NCBI GenBank assembly: GCA_032158295.1
Contig: CM063258.1
Location: forward strand, 7,458,583-7,522,582
Length of the DNA: 64,000 nt
Direction of reading: 5' to 3'
Source: Pycnopodia helianthoides
Taxonomy: Eukaryota > Echinodermata > Asteroidea > Forcipulatida > Asteriidae
Shown: piece after piece, positions 47,701-57,064 of the stretch
How the letters are laid out: every line of letters begins with the position of its first letter
How positions within the stretch are numbered: position 1 is the first letter of the stretch
Position numbers and translations under genes: made by a program
Notes under the pieces: generated by a model
What the model saw: only the letters and a program-made list of their open reading frames with translations
Told to the model about the DNA's origin: nothing
Databases searched by the model: none

Positions 47701-50700
47701 ATTGGACACCCTGTTTATCTGTCATTTACTTGTAAATGTATTGTAAACGAGCAATTTGGACACCCAGTTTTTTAATTTCCAGCAAATTTGGACACCCTTT
47801 TACCAATTCCTTGCTAAAACCTTGCCTTGAGGTCAGAGCCTAAGAATGTGTGTGGTGAGTTATTAGTAACTTGGGAATGAACCTTGAAATAACAAAGTAT
47901 ATGGGCCACCTGTTGACATGTACATTGAAATAGTGAATTTGGTTGGAAATCATCCTACATTGTATTAAAACAGTAGCATTTTGTTCCGAAAACAAAAGTT
48001 TGAAAAGACGTTCCCTGAAAAGTGTATTACAGACAGGGTTCAGTCCACCACATTCAGAAGCCAGCCTGACTCTTCGACCAAATTGGATCACTAAGACTTC
48101 CTGAAAGACCCTGCCAGAATGCCCTCGCTTGTCAGATTTGACTCGTGCCAACTTCCTCTCTGAGTTGACACTTGTTGACAGGCTCCTGTACATGTATTAT
48201 GTACTTTGCATATTCTGCCATGGATTTGTGATGCTCACTGTAGCTGCTATAGTCCTTGCTGCATGTACATGTACATGATTGTATGTAATCGTTAGCTTGT
48301 TTCAACTTGGGGGATAATTCATGTAAATCGAACCATAGTAAGAAAAAACATGTTTATACTTGTAACTCTTCTTAAAGGCTGGGTCATAGATTGTTTTGTT
48401 TTTTTGCCAACACAATGCTGATTCATCGGCAAAAAGTCACATATAAAAGTTTCAGCGGAATACAGTGTTTTCATGTTTTCACATGAACATCCTGTTTTTT
48501 AGAGCACATAGTATTTTTCATAGCACATAGTGTTTTTTAAAGCACATGGTGTTTTCCAAATTAAGCACATAGTGTTTTCCAAAGCACATAGTGTTTTTCA
48601 AAGCACACCATGTTTTTCAAAGCACATTGTGTTTTCCAAATTAAGCACACAGTGTTTTTCAAAGCACATAGTGTTTTTCAGAGCACTCAGTGTTTTTCAA
48701 AGCACATAGTGTTTTTCAAAGCATACAGTGTTTTTCAAAGCATACAGTGTTTTTCAAAGCACATAGTGTTTTTCAAAGCATACAGTGTTTTTCAAAGCAC
48801 ATAGTGTTTTTCAAAGCACATAGTGTTTTTCAAAGCATACAGTGTTTTCAAAGCAATAGTGTTTTTCAAAGCACATAGTGTTTTTCAAAGCACACCATGT
48901 TTTTCAAAGCACATTGTGTTTTCCAAATTAAGCACACAGTGTTTTTCAAAGCACATAGTGTTTTTCAAAGCACTCAGTGTTTTTCAAAGCACATAGTGTT
49001 TTTCAAAGCATACAGTGTTTTTCAAAGCATACAGTGTTTTTCAAAGCACATAGTGTTTTTCAAAGCATACAGTGTTTTTCAAAGCACATAGTGTTTTTCA
49101 AAGCACATAGTGTTTTTCAAAGCATACAGTGTTTTTCAAAGCACATAGTGTTTTTCAAAGGACATAGTGTTTTTCAAAGCACATTGTGTTTTTTAAAGCA
49201 CATAGTGTTTTTCAAAGCACATAGTGTTTTTCAAAGCACTCAGTGTTTTTCGAAGCAAGCAGTGTTTTTCAAAGCACACAGTGTTTTTCAAAGCACTCAG
49301 TGTTTTTCAAAGCAAGCAGTGTTTTTCAAAGCACATACTTTTTTTACGATCCAATGATGCGTTAACTCTTCAAATTCATCAAATTCATCAAGAACTAAAA
49401 GAGAAAGAAATTCATTTGGTCTCGTAATACGTTTCCGAGAGCTCTACAAGACCGGTCTAGTGGTGGATCAATCCCTGAAGTGGCTTGTAACAAAATACCT
49501 GTGCGTGTATCGGCCGCAAACAGCTGCAAGATTTTACCTGCAAATTTGAGCATCCACTCAATTGGACTGGTTTAGAGTATAAGGACATTTCCTGAATTCT
49601 TTTTTTCAATGTGTCCCATGTAAACACTACACATGCAGATTATATTTATTCCGAAAACAAAACCAAACTTCCGTTATTTTTCCCATACATTTGTACATTT
49701 GAACCAGGGTTCTGCCCTGCTTGCACAAGCTAGCGCATCGAGCCGATACATCAAATTGTGTTTTGCTATGCACAAAATTGAGTTTGCACAAATTTTGGCT
49801 GATACGCAAAAAACATTATTTTATTTTTTTTTTGAGAAAAACATCAAGATAAAAGCATTTAGAATGCCCAGATTGCACGGTAGGTCTTTTAAAACCGAGA
49901 TAAACACCAAGTAGAAAACATTGCAAGGACCTCATTTCAATTCGGCAAATTGCCCCACAGTTTTTGAAAAATCCTGGGGAGAACCCTGCTTTACTGAAAA
50001 GGAAATCGTCAAAATATCAGCAAAATTTAGTTATGTCTGGATGTTATTATTATTATTACTATTATTATTATTATATCTTTCTGGTAATGAAACCAAGGGA
50101 CCCTCAAAAGCAATTAGCACTGTGACCCGTAGGCCTGAAGGTACCTGTATGGAGAAGACGATGAAGAAATGTCAGTTTTAGATGTTAGAGGAAAAAATTC
50201 CCACACGATCAGTATGGTGAGGATTGTGCAGAAAATTTTCTGCTGAAGGATGATATATGTGTTGTCCACATGGTTTTTATGCATGCTGTGCGTAACAGTA
50301 GTGGACACTATACATGTAGCTACAACATGTACGTATGTAAAGGGTATTGTAGCAAACTGTACAAAATTACAATATGGCCGTGTAGTTCTATTGAAAGTAC
50401 GAGAATAACTGTAAATTATGCTCTGTCGGTTATGCACGTATAGTACATGGGCACTGTTGTCGTAGCGGTCTTTTTGGTTGTATTGTAAATAATTCAACTA
50501 ACGTAAAAGGTTTTCCAAGGGTAAATACAGTTTCTAGACGGTTCAGTACATATTTTGACTAGAGTGTTTTTTTATTGAGCATGCTACGAGGCCCATTGTA
50601 CTTGGAGTGATATGTCAACTACCCCAAATGTCTGTGTTATTGCTACCTGTCACGCCTGTATTAACTTGAAAGAAAGAGAACAAAAAGGAACGTGTTTTTT

Positions 50701-53700
50701 TTTTTAAATTCCTTTTCTTAAGCAAACGACCTTTCTATTCCGTTTATGATCAACAGTTGGAAGTTGTCCTGACATTTGATTTAATTTATATGTTTGAGGA
50801 ATGTTCTGCTCGTGGGCAGACTGCCTTTTCTGATAAATTAGCAAATTGAGATATTGACTGCGTGTAGTTGACGCTAATCCATGCGGGGGTGAATGAGTGG
50901 AATGGTCGATCAGCAGGAGGTTTGTGTGTTCAGGTATTGTCGCAGTGCAGTTTTTCCCCTGGTCGATCCAGGAAAAATAGAATCATTCGGTTGTGTTTTT
51001 CTTTCTTACTTTGCCAGTCGGACTTAAAGGGAAAGTGCATCATTTGTTTGTTCTTTTTTAAGTACATTTATTCTGGTGACTACCTGTGAGAGAGTCCTTG
51101 GCTTTGTTTATAGTGGGGGAAAAACAACCAATATCGGTGTATTTTGTTTATATTTTTTTTTGGGGGGGGGGGTTTGTACACTTTCGTATCAGGCTTGTTT
51201 CAGTTGCATTTGACAGGAAATACAGTAAAGGGTGCCACGTTGAATTCATCATGTTAGCAATTTTTCCAATGGTTGGCAATTTTTTGTGAAGTCCCTTAAA
51301 GGCAAAGTATACCTTTGGATTTTGTAACCGTTCAATTGTTTTAATTCTATGTATAGATGTAGATATATACAATAAAACTAACCTGTGCAAATTTCATTTC
51401 AAAAGGTGGTAGCGTTTTTGAGATATCGCCAAATATCTGGAGCGGTTATGTCCACGCAGGAAGAATAATCCGCATTTGGAATACACAATCTGAGAAACGT
51501 TTCATGCAGAAATGTTTCTCAGATTGAAATGTTTCTGAATCCCTCTCTCTTAAACCACATTCCTTATAAGGGAATCGTTTTTCTAAAAAAATGTTAAACA
51601 TTATCAACAGGTCCAGTGCTCTTTAACAAGCAAGTTTTTACGGCCGTTATTTTGGGATGAAATACCAAAAGTATACCCTCCCTTTAAACCAGTCTTCTAC
51701 TGAAAATAATTTGAGAAAATAGAATTAGCCGCTGCAAACTGCTTACCAACCAAAAGGACATGTGGTATAAATGCGAAAAAAAGTTAATGGCCTGACGATT
51801 CAAACCTACATGTAACAGTTGTGTGTTTTTTGTTTGTTTTCATTGTAAAGTGCTTTGATCTTGTTAAAAGCGCTATATAAGAACCTGTATTATTATTATT
51901 ATTATATTATTAACAGAGTCTTTCTCAAAGGCTTAAAGGCCTTTGAGAAAGACTCTGTTAGGGTTGAAACGTTTTTGAGTTGATTCCATTGATGTTTTAA
52001 CTTATTTTAAATGTTCATCACCCTCAAATACCCCTAAATTTCTATCAAAAATGGACGGAAAAAAAAGATACCTGCCCTTTCTGTCCATTTTTTTGAATGA
52101 AATTTAAGAGTAATTATAAATGTAATAATTCTTATCAACTCATTTTTAGGGAATCATCTTCTAGGGTATACCTTTGGTAATTCATCCGGTATAAGCCTGC
52201 ATGTCCATTCATTACGATGAAACACTTATGGGTGGTTTCAGGTACTTGAATAAAAGTTACGACCCTTGCAGGAAATGCTTACGTGACTTAAGGTATAAGC
52301 TGTACACTTGATTGTGTTTCTCTTCATGTACATGTAGTAGTTGTGGTTTGCTGGGGGTTGTTCTATAGTATTTCCTAATCTTTGATAATTATTTCAGATT
52401 GGAACAATTCTCTTGGGGAATTGGTACCGATACGAACTTTATAATGAGTGAGCTGTCAGATTGAAATTAATCAATTTTTTTTTAGACAGTTACCAATCCT
52501 TTGTCTTTGAACTTCACACACAATTTTATCCCTGGATATATACACCTCAATAATTCTCTGCGTTACATTACTTTCAGTTTCTTTGTGATTTTTTTTTTGG
52601 GGGGGGGGACTTTGTTTGAAATGGATACTAAGAGTGTTCCTTTTCTACAAAACCAAATTGTTTGTTCTAGTTTTGTTTTCCATCTTTGGCCAGCACATGA
52701 ACTACCTACAGTTTTTAAAGATAACCCTTAGACTAAAATATTAAGCAAATAAGAGACTGCAGAGATCAAGGAAATGTTACAAAAACAAGACAATATTTTG
52801 ACCGCTTACAGGGAGAGTTTACCTTTTGGTAATTACTCCAAAAATGAATGACCATCAAAACTTACTCGGTAAGAAGCACTGCAGCTGTTGATAATGTGTA
52901 ACATGTTGAGAAACAATTTCCTTCAAAAGGATGTGGTTTTAGAGAGAGGGATTCCAAAACATTTCAATCTGAGAATCATTTCCTGCATGAAACATTTCTC
53001 AGATTGTGCATTCCAACTACGGATTATTCTTCCTGCATGAACATAGCTTCTCCATATTCAACAATATCTCAAAAACACTACCACCTTTTGAAATGAAATT
53101 TTCACAGGTTAGTTTCATTGTGAATATATATATACATTTGAATGGGATTACAACAATCGAACTGTTCCAAAAACCAAAGGTTTACTTTGCCTGTCACAAA
53201 GTTGCTGTCACATTAAGCGGCTGTATGCAAGTGGATGTAATTTTGGTTTGAGCAACCACCAAGTGGTAGAGGCTTTTAACGTTAACACTGCAATTTATTC
53301 TCACAAGCGAGCAGTCAGGCGGAAAAAAAATCCCCGTTACGGTTTGCTGCACAACCACAGTGTAGACGCAGACAGACTGCATTATGCGAACAATTAAATT
53401 TTCCACTTTCTAAATGTCAGCCTTTATCGTGGCCTGATGGTTTTATACGCATAATCAAAACCATTTTTTTTTTTGCAATCTGCTCAGTTATTACAGAAAA
53501 TTGCGCCCAAACTTCATGAAGCCGAGCCGGAGGTGCTGATGATGACAGCCTATCAAGTCAAGTACAACACCAAGAAAATGAAAAAGTGAGTCGCCATTTT
53601 TCTTAGAAGGTTTTAACTACAGTGCATGTGCGTGTGTAATATATTAAGGGGGTGTCGTGGCCGGGCAGCCTAGGGCGGTGGACTCAAGTTCTGTAATTTA

Positions 53701-56045
53701 CAGAATGTGGGTTCGAATCCTGGCCTGGTCAGTCGCGACACTTGTGTCCTTGAGAAAGGCACCTTATCATGATTGCTTCTCTCTGCCCAGGAGTGCAAAT
53801 GGGTACCGGCGAGAGCTGGGTAGTAACTGGCAATGAATTGGCATCCTGTCCAGGGGGAATAGAAATATTCTCAGTCGTTCAATGCGAATGAAACCGGATC
53901 TAAACACCGGCCTGATGAGCCATATTGAACTAACACAGTCTGCCATTTTGTAGAACCAAATTTCTGACTCCACAAAAATTGCGGACCGTGTTCACAAAGT
54001 AAAAGGAAAATCACACAATTTTTGTGGCATGTTTGTGTGGATCATTGTATTCTACTTTTAAAAAATCTTTCCAACCATATTCATTTCATAACGAATGCTT
54101 TCAAATGCTTTTTTCATAGCCCAAAGCGGCCAATCTAAGGCAACATGCCATTTAAGTATGGCTCTCATCTTGAATTGGCATCCGGCCTTGTGATGTTGGG
54201 CGTTATCTCAACAACAAAAAATGATAATAAAAAAAAAGCACTGAAAAGAACCGGATGTTTTACCCGACATTTTGAGCAGGTGCGCTGATCGTCTTCTGCT
54301 GAAGAATGATGTTGAAGACAGCCAGACAAATGTCAAATGTAATGAGATATAAATGAAATCATTCTAAACATGTTCCTGTAGCTAATTATCCCCCTGCAAA
54401 CAAACAAACAAACAAACAAGCAAACAAAAGTATTTGTTTTTGAAAGCTGTCACTGATTAAATAAAGCGGTTTGATTGTTTTTTTTCCCTACAGATTAGAG
54501 AAAGATTATCTTGCCTTCAAGACAAAGGAGAATGAAGACCAAATTGAAATGCGGGTGAGAGATGGTAGAATAATAACATCTTTTGTCACTTTAAAGGCAC
54601 AGTATACCTTTGGTAATTGTCAAAGACTACTATCCTCACTTGGTGTATCCCAACATATGCATAAAATAACAAACCTGTCATCAAATTAAGTTCCAAGAAA
54701 ATAATGAAAGAAAAAACACCCTTGTTGCATAAGGTTGTGTGCTTTCAAATGACTGAGGAAGGTTTTATGCCTGAAGCCTTTCTCAGATTCAAATATCTTA
54801 GTGAAAAAATTACCTCTTTCTCTGAAACTACATTACTTCAGAGGGAGTCGTTTGTCTTAATGTTTTCAGCAGCTCTCAGGTGCTCCGTACCAAGTAAGTT
54901 TTTATGGCAATGTATTTCTTGAGTAATTACCCAAAGTATCCACTGCCTTTAATGTTGTTTTGTGTTGAAGTCTGTCCCCAGCAGAGCCCGAGGTCAGAAA
55001 TCTGTTCAGCAGAATATTGCTTAACAAATGCATGTGCTAAGCAAAAATTAGACGGGATCAAATCAATTGCAATGTTCATGGCATGGTCTTTTAGCTGGTG
55101 ACATATTTATGCTGAGCAAGATTTTTCTGGGCATAGCAAATTTATATATGCTTTAAAAGCAGCTGTATGAAGTTGGGCCAAGATCGGACTTGCATAGTCC
55201 TTTGGCTGTATCCTTCAGAGTACAGATAGCTCTAAACTGAATCAGTTGAGGGCGCTGTTTATGCTTGTGCCATCCAGACTTCTACATTATGGGCATTTTC
55301 CAAAACACGGCTTAGGCTCTGGCTCAGGCTCTGGTTCCGGGCTTCGTTTGATGCAAAAATTTTCAGGCTGAGTCTAGGTTTGGAAAAGGCCCCCCATTAT
55401 ATCAATGTTTTTCCTATGATAGAAGAAACTATTTACCCAGTCAGTTTCCCTTGTGGTTCATTACTTGACATTTAAATTAAAAAAGTCGCATCCCCTCAAG
55501 GTGATCCCGTGGCTGCTGCTTCCCAGGTTGTATCGTAAACTTGGGTGTGATCCCTGGCTACACGGCAGTTAACGGTTGCATGGCTTCTGACTGGCATCCC
55601 GAACAAAGATATTGACAAAATAGGGAGACCGCCAACATAGGGCTAGATAGCTCAGTTGGTAGAGCGCCGGCACATTTCCGGAGGTCGTTGGTTCAAATCC
55701 CTCTCTAGTCAATTTTTCTTTGTTCAACCCCAAACCATTTGAAATTTACCCAGTCAGTTTCCCTTGTGGTTTATTACTTGACATAGAAGAAACTAAACAG
55801 TAAAATGGTCACTATTTCAGAGATTACGGACGGAAAACCGACTCCTCCTGCGGAGAATCCAAGTCCTTGAGGAGGAGAATGAAGTGCTGGCAGACAGACT
55901 GATCCAGGGTCAACTCCAGCGGGCCCAGGAGGCGGAAGACGGCTACATGATCAAGAAGGAGCTGGAGTCTATCAAGAACCAGAACAAGGAGGCAGCCAAG
56001 CAGCTGGAAGGGGCCCAGACGGTCATCAGTGATCTACGAGATAAG
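26777..56045 (+). CDS. EVI5: EVI5/EVI5L-type TBC Rab-GAP, 5' part (ten coding exons; continues past window)
   Basis: Coding exons: 26777-27156, 29774-30029, 32071-32295, 33149-33223, 34747-34872, 44299-44442, 45446-45535, 53488-53585, 54494-54554, 55821-56045. They join in one frame to 560 residues with canonical splice sites. Residues 1-125 are acidic and disordered. The family motif ELLAKLEQANKLLE spans the exon 1/2 junction, a Ser/Arg-rich patch follows, then WLIWGKIVNDWEEY. The TBC domain is about 213-450 with the arginine finger in RRDIARTYPEH (R263) and the glutamine finger in GYCQG (Q300), both intact, so GAP activity is expected. Coiled coil starts near 465 (KKMKKLEKDY) and includes ADRLIQGQ. 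EVI5 acts on Rab11/Rab35-class GTPases in recycling traffic, centrosomes and cytokinesis (family knowledge). The distal coiled coil and C-terminus are missing: no exon recognised in 56046-64000. Start chosen for CCATGG context. The single gene is probably pro-orthologous to vertebrate EVI5 and EVI5L. Confidence 0.95.
28964..29305. mobile_element. TTAA MITE family B, copy 1 (342 bp)
   Basis: TTAAAGG..TATTGTACAC at the left and GTGTACAGGGCCTTTAA at the right. Copy 2 at 42463-42806 differs at roughly a dozen positions by eye. EVI5 intron 1. Confidence 0.75.
29537..29642. repeat. Minisatellite, three copies of about 34 bp (GGTACCC(A)ACGGGTATTC)
   Basis: Units of 'gggtacccaacgggtattca' plus 'catcgggtaacc' repeat three times. 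GC-rich compared with the flanks, in EVI5 intron 1, about 130 bp before exon 2. Confidence 0.7.
30095..30270. repeat. CAGGCCTGGAATT fold-back family fragment
   Basis: Shares 'ggaagtgccctttgcaaac' and 'tgaaaatggccttgccc' with 33700-33845 and 36845-37215. EVI5 intron 2. Confidence 0.55.
30541..30735. mobile_element. Best copy of the GCTTAAGCAG fold-back element (195 bp)
   Basis: Begins GGGCCCAATTTCATA and ends TATGAAATTGGGCCC, so the outer 15 bp are a near-perfect inverted repeat. The inner arms 'gctgcataagcagaa' and 'tgtgcttaagcagc' continue it. Many diverged copies occur in the window. Confidence 0.75.
31258..31630. mobile_element. MITE family D
   Basis: 'aaggtattataccggactgg' to 'ccaatcctgtataataccttt', inverted ends. 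Its right TTAA (31627-31630) is also the left TTAA of the next element. Confidence 0.65.
31627..32017. mobile_element. TTAA MITE family C, adjacent to EVI5 exon 3
   Basis: TTAAAGGGAAGGTATACG to 'ccaaaggtatactttg..ttaa', with 'gatatctcaaaaacgctacc' inside. Copies at 51296-51687 (reverse), 52808-53192 and 61633-62028 (reverse). Ends 53 bp before EVI5 exon 3. Confidence 0.7.
32350..32520. repeat. GCTTAAGCAG fold-back element, degenerate
   Basis: 'ggcccaattccatgaagctg' at the left, 'gctggtaatctgtttctgc' in the middle and 'ttgtgtaatttggccc' at the right. EVI5 intron 3. Confidence 0.5.
32690..32855 (-). repeat. tRNA-like SINE head with an expanded (CCTGA)n array
   Basis: A reversed tRNA-like head ('aggattcgaacccatccc' to 'caaccacttgacc') runs directly into about 15-16 copies of CCTGA (32777-32855). 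The pentamer is contained in the SINE 5' end, so the array probably grew from it. Confidence 0.7.
33565..34250. repeat. GGGCTCGAA-family copy interrupted by a CAGGCCTGGAATT-family copy
   Basis: Outer parts match 37417-37816 ('acttgtccagtcgtgagttt', 'cctcgggcctg'). The inner block about 33690-33845 matches 36845-37215 ('ccctggtcttggccttgg', 'gccctttgcaaactgaaaa'). EVI5 intron 4. Confidence 0.5.
34270..34545 (+). mobile_element. LINE 3' end fragment
   Basis: Frameshifted relic of a non-LTR ORF2 C-terminus (…CAPKLWNNPPSS…, then a stretch encoding a Phe-Lys-Thr-Arg-Leu-Lys-like helix) followed by 'gtaaagcgcttagaaacact' and an (ATT)n tail. Decayed. Confidence 0.6.
34924..35055. repeat. (AAT)n microsatellite and SINE/LINE tail
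   Basis: Eight to nine AAT units, then 'gcgtttatatagcgctatac' as in other tails here. Begins about 50 bp after the EVI5 exon 5 donor. Confidence 0.6.
35150..35545. repeat. Two GCTTAAGCAG fold-back elements
   Basis: Copies about 35150-35340 (reverse) and 35385-35545 with the family's 'gagctgcttaagcgc', 'gctggtaacc'-type centre and 'gcagctccgtgaaatcgggc'. EVI5 intron 5. Confidence 0.6.
35560..36125 (-). repeat. 560-bp dispersed repeat, copy 2 (inverted)
   Basis: Reverse counterpart of 22915-23480. The two copies form an inverted pair about 13 kb apart, one upstream of EVI5 and one in intron 5. Confidence 0.55.
36845..37215. mobile_element. CAGGCCTGGAATT fold-back element
   Basis: Left end 'tgcctggaattac', right end 'gaaattccaggcctg', with an insertion of C-rich sequence (about 36985-37160) between two halves that match 33700-33845. 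Confidence 0.6.
37417..37816. mobile_element. Full-length GGGCTCGAA fold-back element (400 bp)
   Basis: Starts CAGGGCTCGAATTT and ends AAATTCGAGCCCTG, a 14-bp perfect inverted repeat. The interior holds 'gacttgtatctcaaaatg', 'tttactggaccag' and the self-complementary 'ccggactcgtccgg'. Confidence 0.7.
37985..38410. repeat. GCTTAAGCAG element split by a TTAA insertion
   Basis: Left part to 38051 ('gtgactggattcctgc') and right part from 38342 ('tgcgctattaagcag' to 'gcagctccatgaagttgagcc') are separated by the element at 38052-38341. Confidence 0.55.
38052..38341. mobile_element. Nested 290-bp TTAA element with CACGTTGACTGCCG ends
   Basis: TTAA duplicates at both ends. Inverted ends CACGTTGACTGCCG and CGGCAGTCAACGAG. 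Inside, CTACGAGTATACTCGTAG is a perfect 18-bp palindrome, with a one-base variant about 40 bp before it. TTAA specificity fits piggyBac-like or Kolobok-like mobilisation. Confidence 0.75.
39846..40250. mobile_element. TTAA MITE family E with a palindromic centre
   Basis: 'aaaggtaggttcatacatg', 'acaataaaagtcacatgtga' and 'gagaaaacggcaaaaaa' recur at 56132-56642. The centre near 40107-40150 folds on itself (aaacgattcatgcatgaatc / cgtttctcggattc). Confidence 0.6.
40251..42462. other. EVI5 intron 5 interior, no gene recognised
   Basis: A LINE-like tail ends near 40505 ((ATT)n), and a repeat shared with 10275-10480 and 12570-12740 lies at 40740-40900. C- and G-homopolymers occur near 41980 and 42172. 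Short frames show no known domain. Confidence 0.45.
42463..42806. mobile_element. TTAA MITE family B, copy 2 (344 bp)
   Basis: Same orientation and ends as 28964-29305, with flanking TTAA. The high identity points to a recent insertion. Confidence 0.75.
43430..43665 (-). repeat. Inverted second copy of the 24690-24925 segment
   Basis: Contains 'ccgatccac', 'cctcccgcccaggtagtag', 'cctactccgcggtagtag' and 'acatggtgttaccgcaaacc', the complement of copy 1. The hammerhead-like end is absent from this copy. Confidence 0.6.
43856..44249. mobile_element. TTAA MITE (394 bp) directly before EVI5 exon 6
   Basis: TTAAAGGGACATTACAGAAT at the left and ATTCTGTAATGTTCCTTTAA at the right: a 20-bp inverted repeat including TTAA. 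Ends 49 bp before the exon 6 start. Interior resembles families B and D. Confidence 0.75.
45192..45330. repeat. 139-bp near-perfect palindrome with almost no loop
   Basis: Arms meet at GGCTGGCCCGGCCAGCC near 45261 and stay complementary out to TTAATGGGAATAACAG / CTGTTATTCCCTAATTAA, with a few mismatches. EVI5 intron 6 (44443-45445). Confidence 0.8.
45800..46075 (-). mobile_element. tRNA-derived SINE, 'ATCTAAAACTG' family, reverse
   Basis: 'ttcagttttagatgtgggag', 'aaaacccaatccac' and a reversed tRNA-like head ending 'gataccactacgccatccag'. EVI5 intron 7. Confidence 0.65.
46628..47014. mobile_element. TTAA MITE family A
   Basis: Family-A body ending 'agtatattctgcctttaa'. Near the left end, 'acattaccataaaa' is duplicated in tandem. 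Confidence 0.65.
48490..49341. repeat. Minisatellite, about 45 units of 19 bp, with 287-bp higher-order period
   Basis: Unit TTTTTCAAAGCACATAGTG with variants (..CATACAGTG, ..CACTCAGTG). The stretch from 48610 reappears in the same variant order 287 bp later from 48897. It begins in a family-E MITE relic (from about 48374: 'ggctgggtcatagattg'). EVI5 intron 7. Confidence 0.85.
49342..51295. other. EVI5 intron 7, no gene recognised
   Basis: Contains a short (ATT)n run at about 50045-50075 and an 'ATCTAAAACTG' SINE fragment at about 50070-50215. The rest gives only short frames. Confidence 0.45.
51296..51687. mobile_element. TTAA MITE family C, reverse orientation
   Basis: TTAAAGGCAAAGTATACC to 'gtataccctccctttaa', with 'ggtagcgtttttgagatatc'. 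Flanking TTAA intact. Confidence 0.7.
51850..51975. repeat. LINE-type tail followed by a perfect 22-bp-arm hairpin
   Basis: 'gctatataagaacctgta' plus (ATT)n, then arms 51911-51932 and 51939-51960, perfectly complementary around a TTAAAG loop. The following GACTC..GGGTTGAAAC (51951-51970) resembles hammerhead stem II plus GAAAC, but the CTGANGA box is not intact. Confidence 0.6.
52808..53192. mobile_element. MITE family C
   Basis: 'gggagagtttaccttttgg' to 'aaaccaaaggtttactttgc', with the shared 'caatatctcaaaaacactac' and 'ccttttgaaatgaaatt'. Ends about 300 bp before EVI5 exon 8. Confidence 0.65.
53650..53890 (+). mobile_element. tRNA-Leu/Ser-like SINE
   Basis: A-box-like 'ggccgggcagcctagggcgg', a long variable region, B-box 'gggttcgaatcctgg', then 'acacttgtgtccttgagaa' as in the 12120-12540 family. 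EVI5 intron 8, 65 bp after exon 8. Confidence 0.6.
54591..54952. mobile_element. TTAA MITE family A, 36 bp after EVI5 exon 9
   Basis: Reverse orientation: TTAAAGGCACAGTATACC to 'aagtatccactgcctttaa'. The reading frame of exon 9 stays open through the donor into this element. Confidence 0.75.
55000..55180. repeat. GCTTAAGCAG fold-back element, degenerate
   Basis: 'tctgttcagcagaatattgc' and 'tgtgctaagcaaaaatta' at the left, 'agcagctgtatgaagttggg' at the right. EVI5 intron 9. Confidence 0.5.
55500..55735 (+). mobile_element. tRNA-like element with 5' extension
   Basis: A tRNA-like module (55640-55712): seven-bp acceptor-like pairing GGCTAGA / TCTAGTC, A-box TAGCTCAGTTGG, B-box GGTTCAAATCC. The T-stem and anticodon stem are mismatched, so it is not a functional tRNA. 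The upstream 130 bp recur reversed at 59750-59900. Just before EVI5 exon 10. Confidence 0.65.
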
Positions 56046-56131
56046 GTCAGTATTGTTGTTACTCTGTCCTCTTCCTTGAGCCTGCTCTGTCCTCTACTCA
56101 CCGCCCTAAGAGCCAAAAATATTTCAATTAT

Positions 56132-56642
56132 TTAAAGGTAGGGTCATCCTATTGGTTTTTGTCGTCATAATGCTGATTTATTGGCCGAATTAACAAATAG
56201 AGATACAATAAAAGTGACCTGTGAAATTTTCAGCTGAATACAATGTCGGCTTGTTGAGAAAACAGCAAAAAATTGTCACAGTATTTTCATTTCATTCATT
56301 CATTGTGTCGGGATCGCCTGGGTAGTGACGATATCACGAGCCAATTTTCATTTAGAGCGTTGAATCCCTCCATGTTTATCGGTGACAGCGGGGACCAACC
56401 ACATCTGTGGCGGCAGCATTCACAAACGGACACCACGGATAATTGAATCGCCAAAAGTCACCGCTGAGATTCAAATTTTTTCAATATACCTTTATTGATT
56501 TCTAATCAGCGGGGGTACTATAGACAAAACAATTTCGCATGATGCTTACTACCATTACCATAACATGTGTAACAAGTAGGTATTCGGACAAATATTACAC
56601 AATTTTTGTTCAGGGTCTTTGCCAAAGTATGACCCTACCCTG
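56132..56642. mobile_element. TTAA MITE family E
   Basis: TTAAAGGTAGGGTCATCC to 'aagtatgaccctaccctg', inverted ends. First element in the intron following EVI5 exon 10. Confidence 0.65.
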
Positions 56643-57064
56643 TAAACTGTTTGTACTTAATTTTATACCCACTGCTAATTATGAGGGAACTAAGCCAGCT
56701 TGATGGTCTTGTGATTTATAGACATCTACCGTACCATTCGGACAGTTGTGGATTCAAGTTCCACCAGAGATTCCTGTGGATTTTTCTCTTAGGGCTCTGT
56801 TATTTATAGTTAATAAATGTAGATAAAAGACACTTCTGTAGTTGTTTGTAATCATCGGTCATGTTCAAAGCTCTCAGTTCAAGAGCACACTTCAATATGG
56901 CTGCCCACCTGGCAACTGCGTAGTAGCCAACACAAGAGGGCAGTATACAATTATCGTAACAGGCTTGAAGTTTCTGCGTATACAGTGCTTTGGCAAGAAG
57001 TTGGTTTAATAAAATCCTAACAAAATGTTAGATTTTACAGGTTTTTTTCCGTTGAGTTGTGTAC

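Noticed and set aside
48490..49341. CRISPR-like array
   Set aside because: Units are contiguous 19-bp repeats without unique spacers, in an animal nuclear intron.
48610..49427. Several 60-126-codon frames encoding VFFKAHSVFQS-type repeats
   Set aside because: They are translations of the 19-bp minisatellite. Open frames arise because the unit has few stops, and there is no start context or splice support.
53650..53735. tRNA-Leu/Ser gene candidate
   Set aside because: Followed by the 'acacttgtgtccttgagaa' SINE body shared with other copies, so it is a SINE head.
55640..55712. tRNA gene candidate
   Set aside because: A-box, B-box and acceptor pairing are visible, but the T-stem and anticodon stem are mismatched and the flanks belong to a repeated element.
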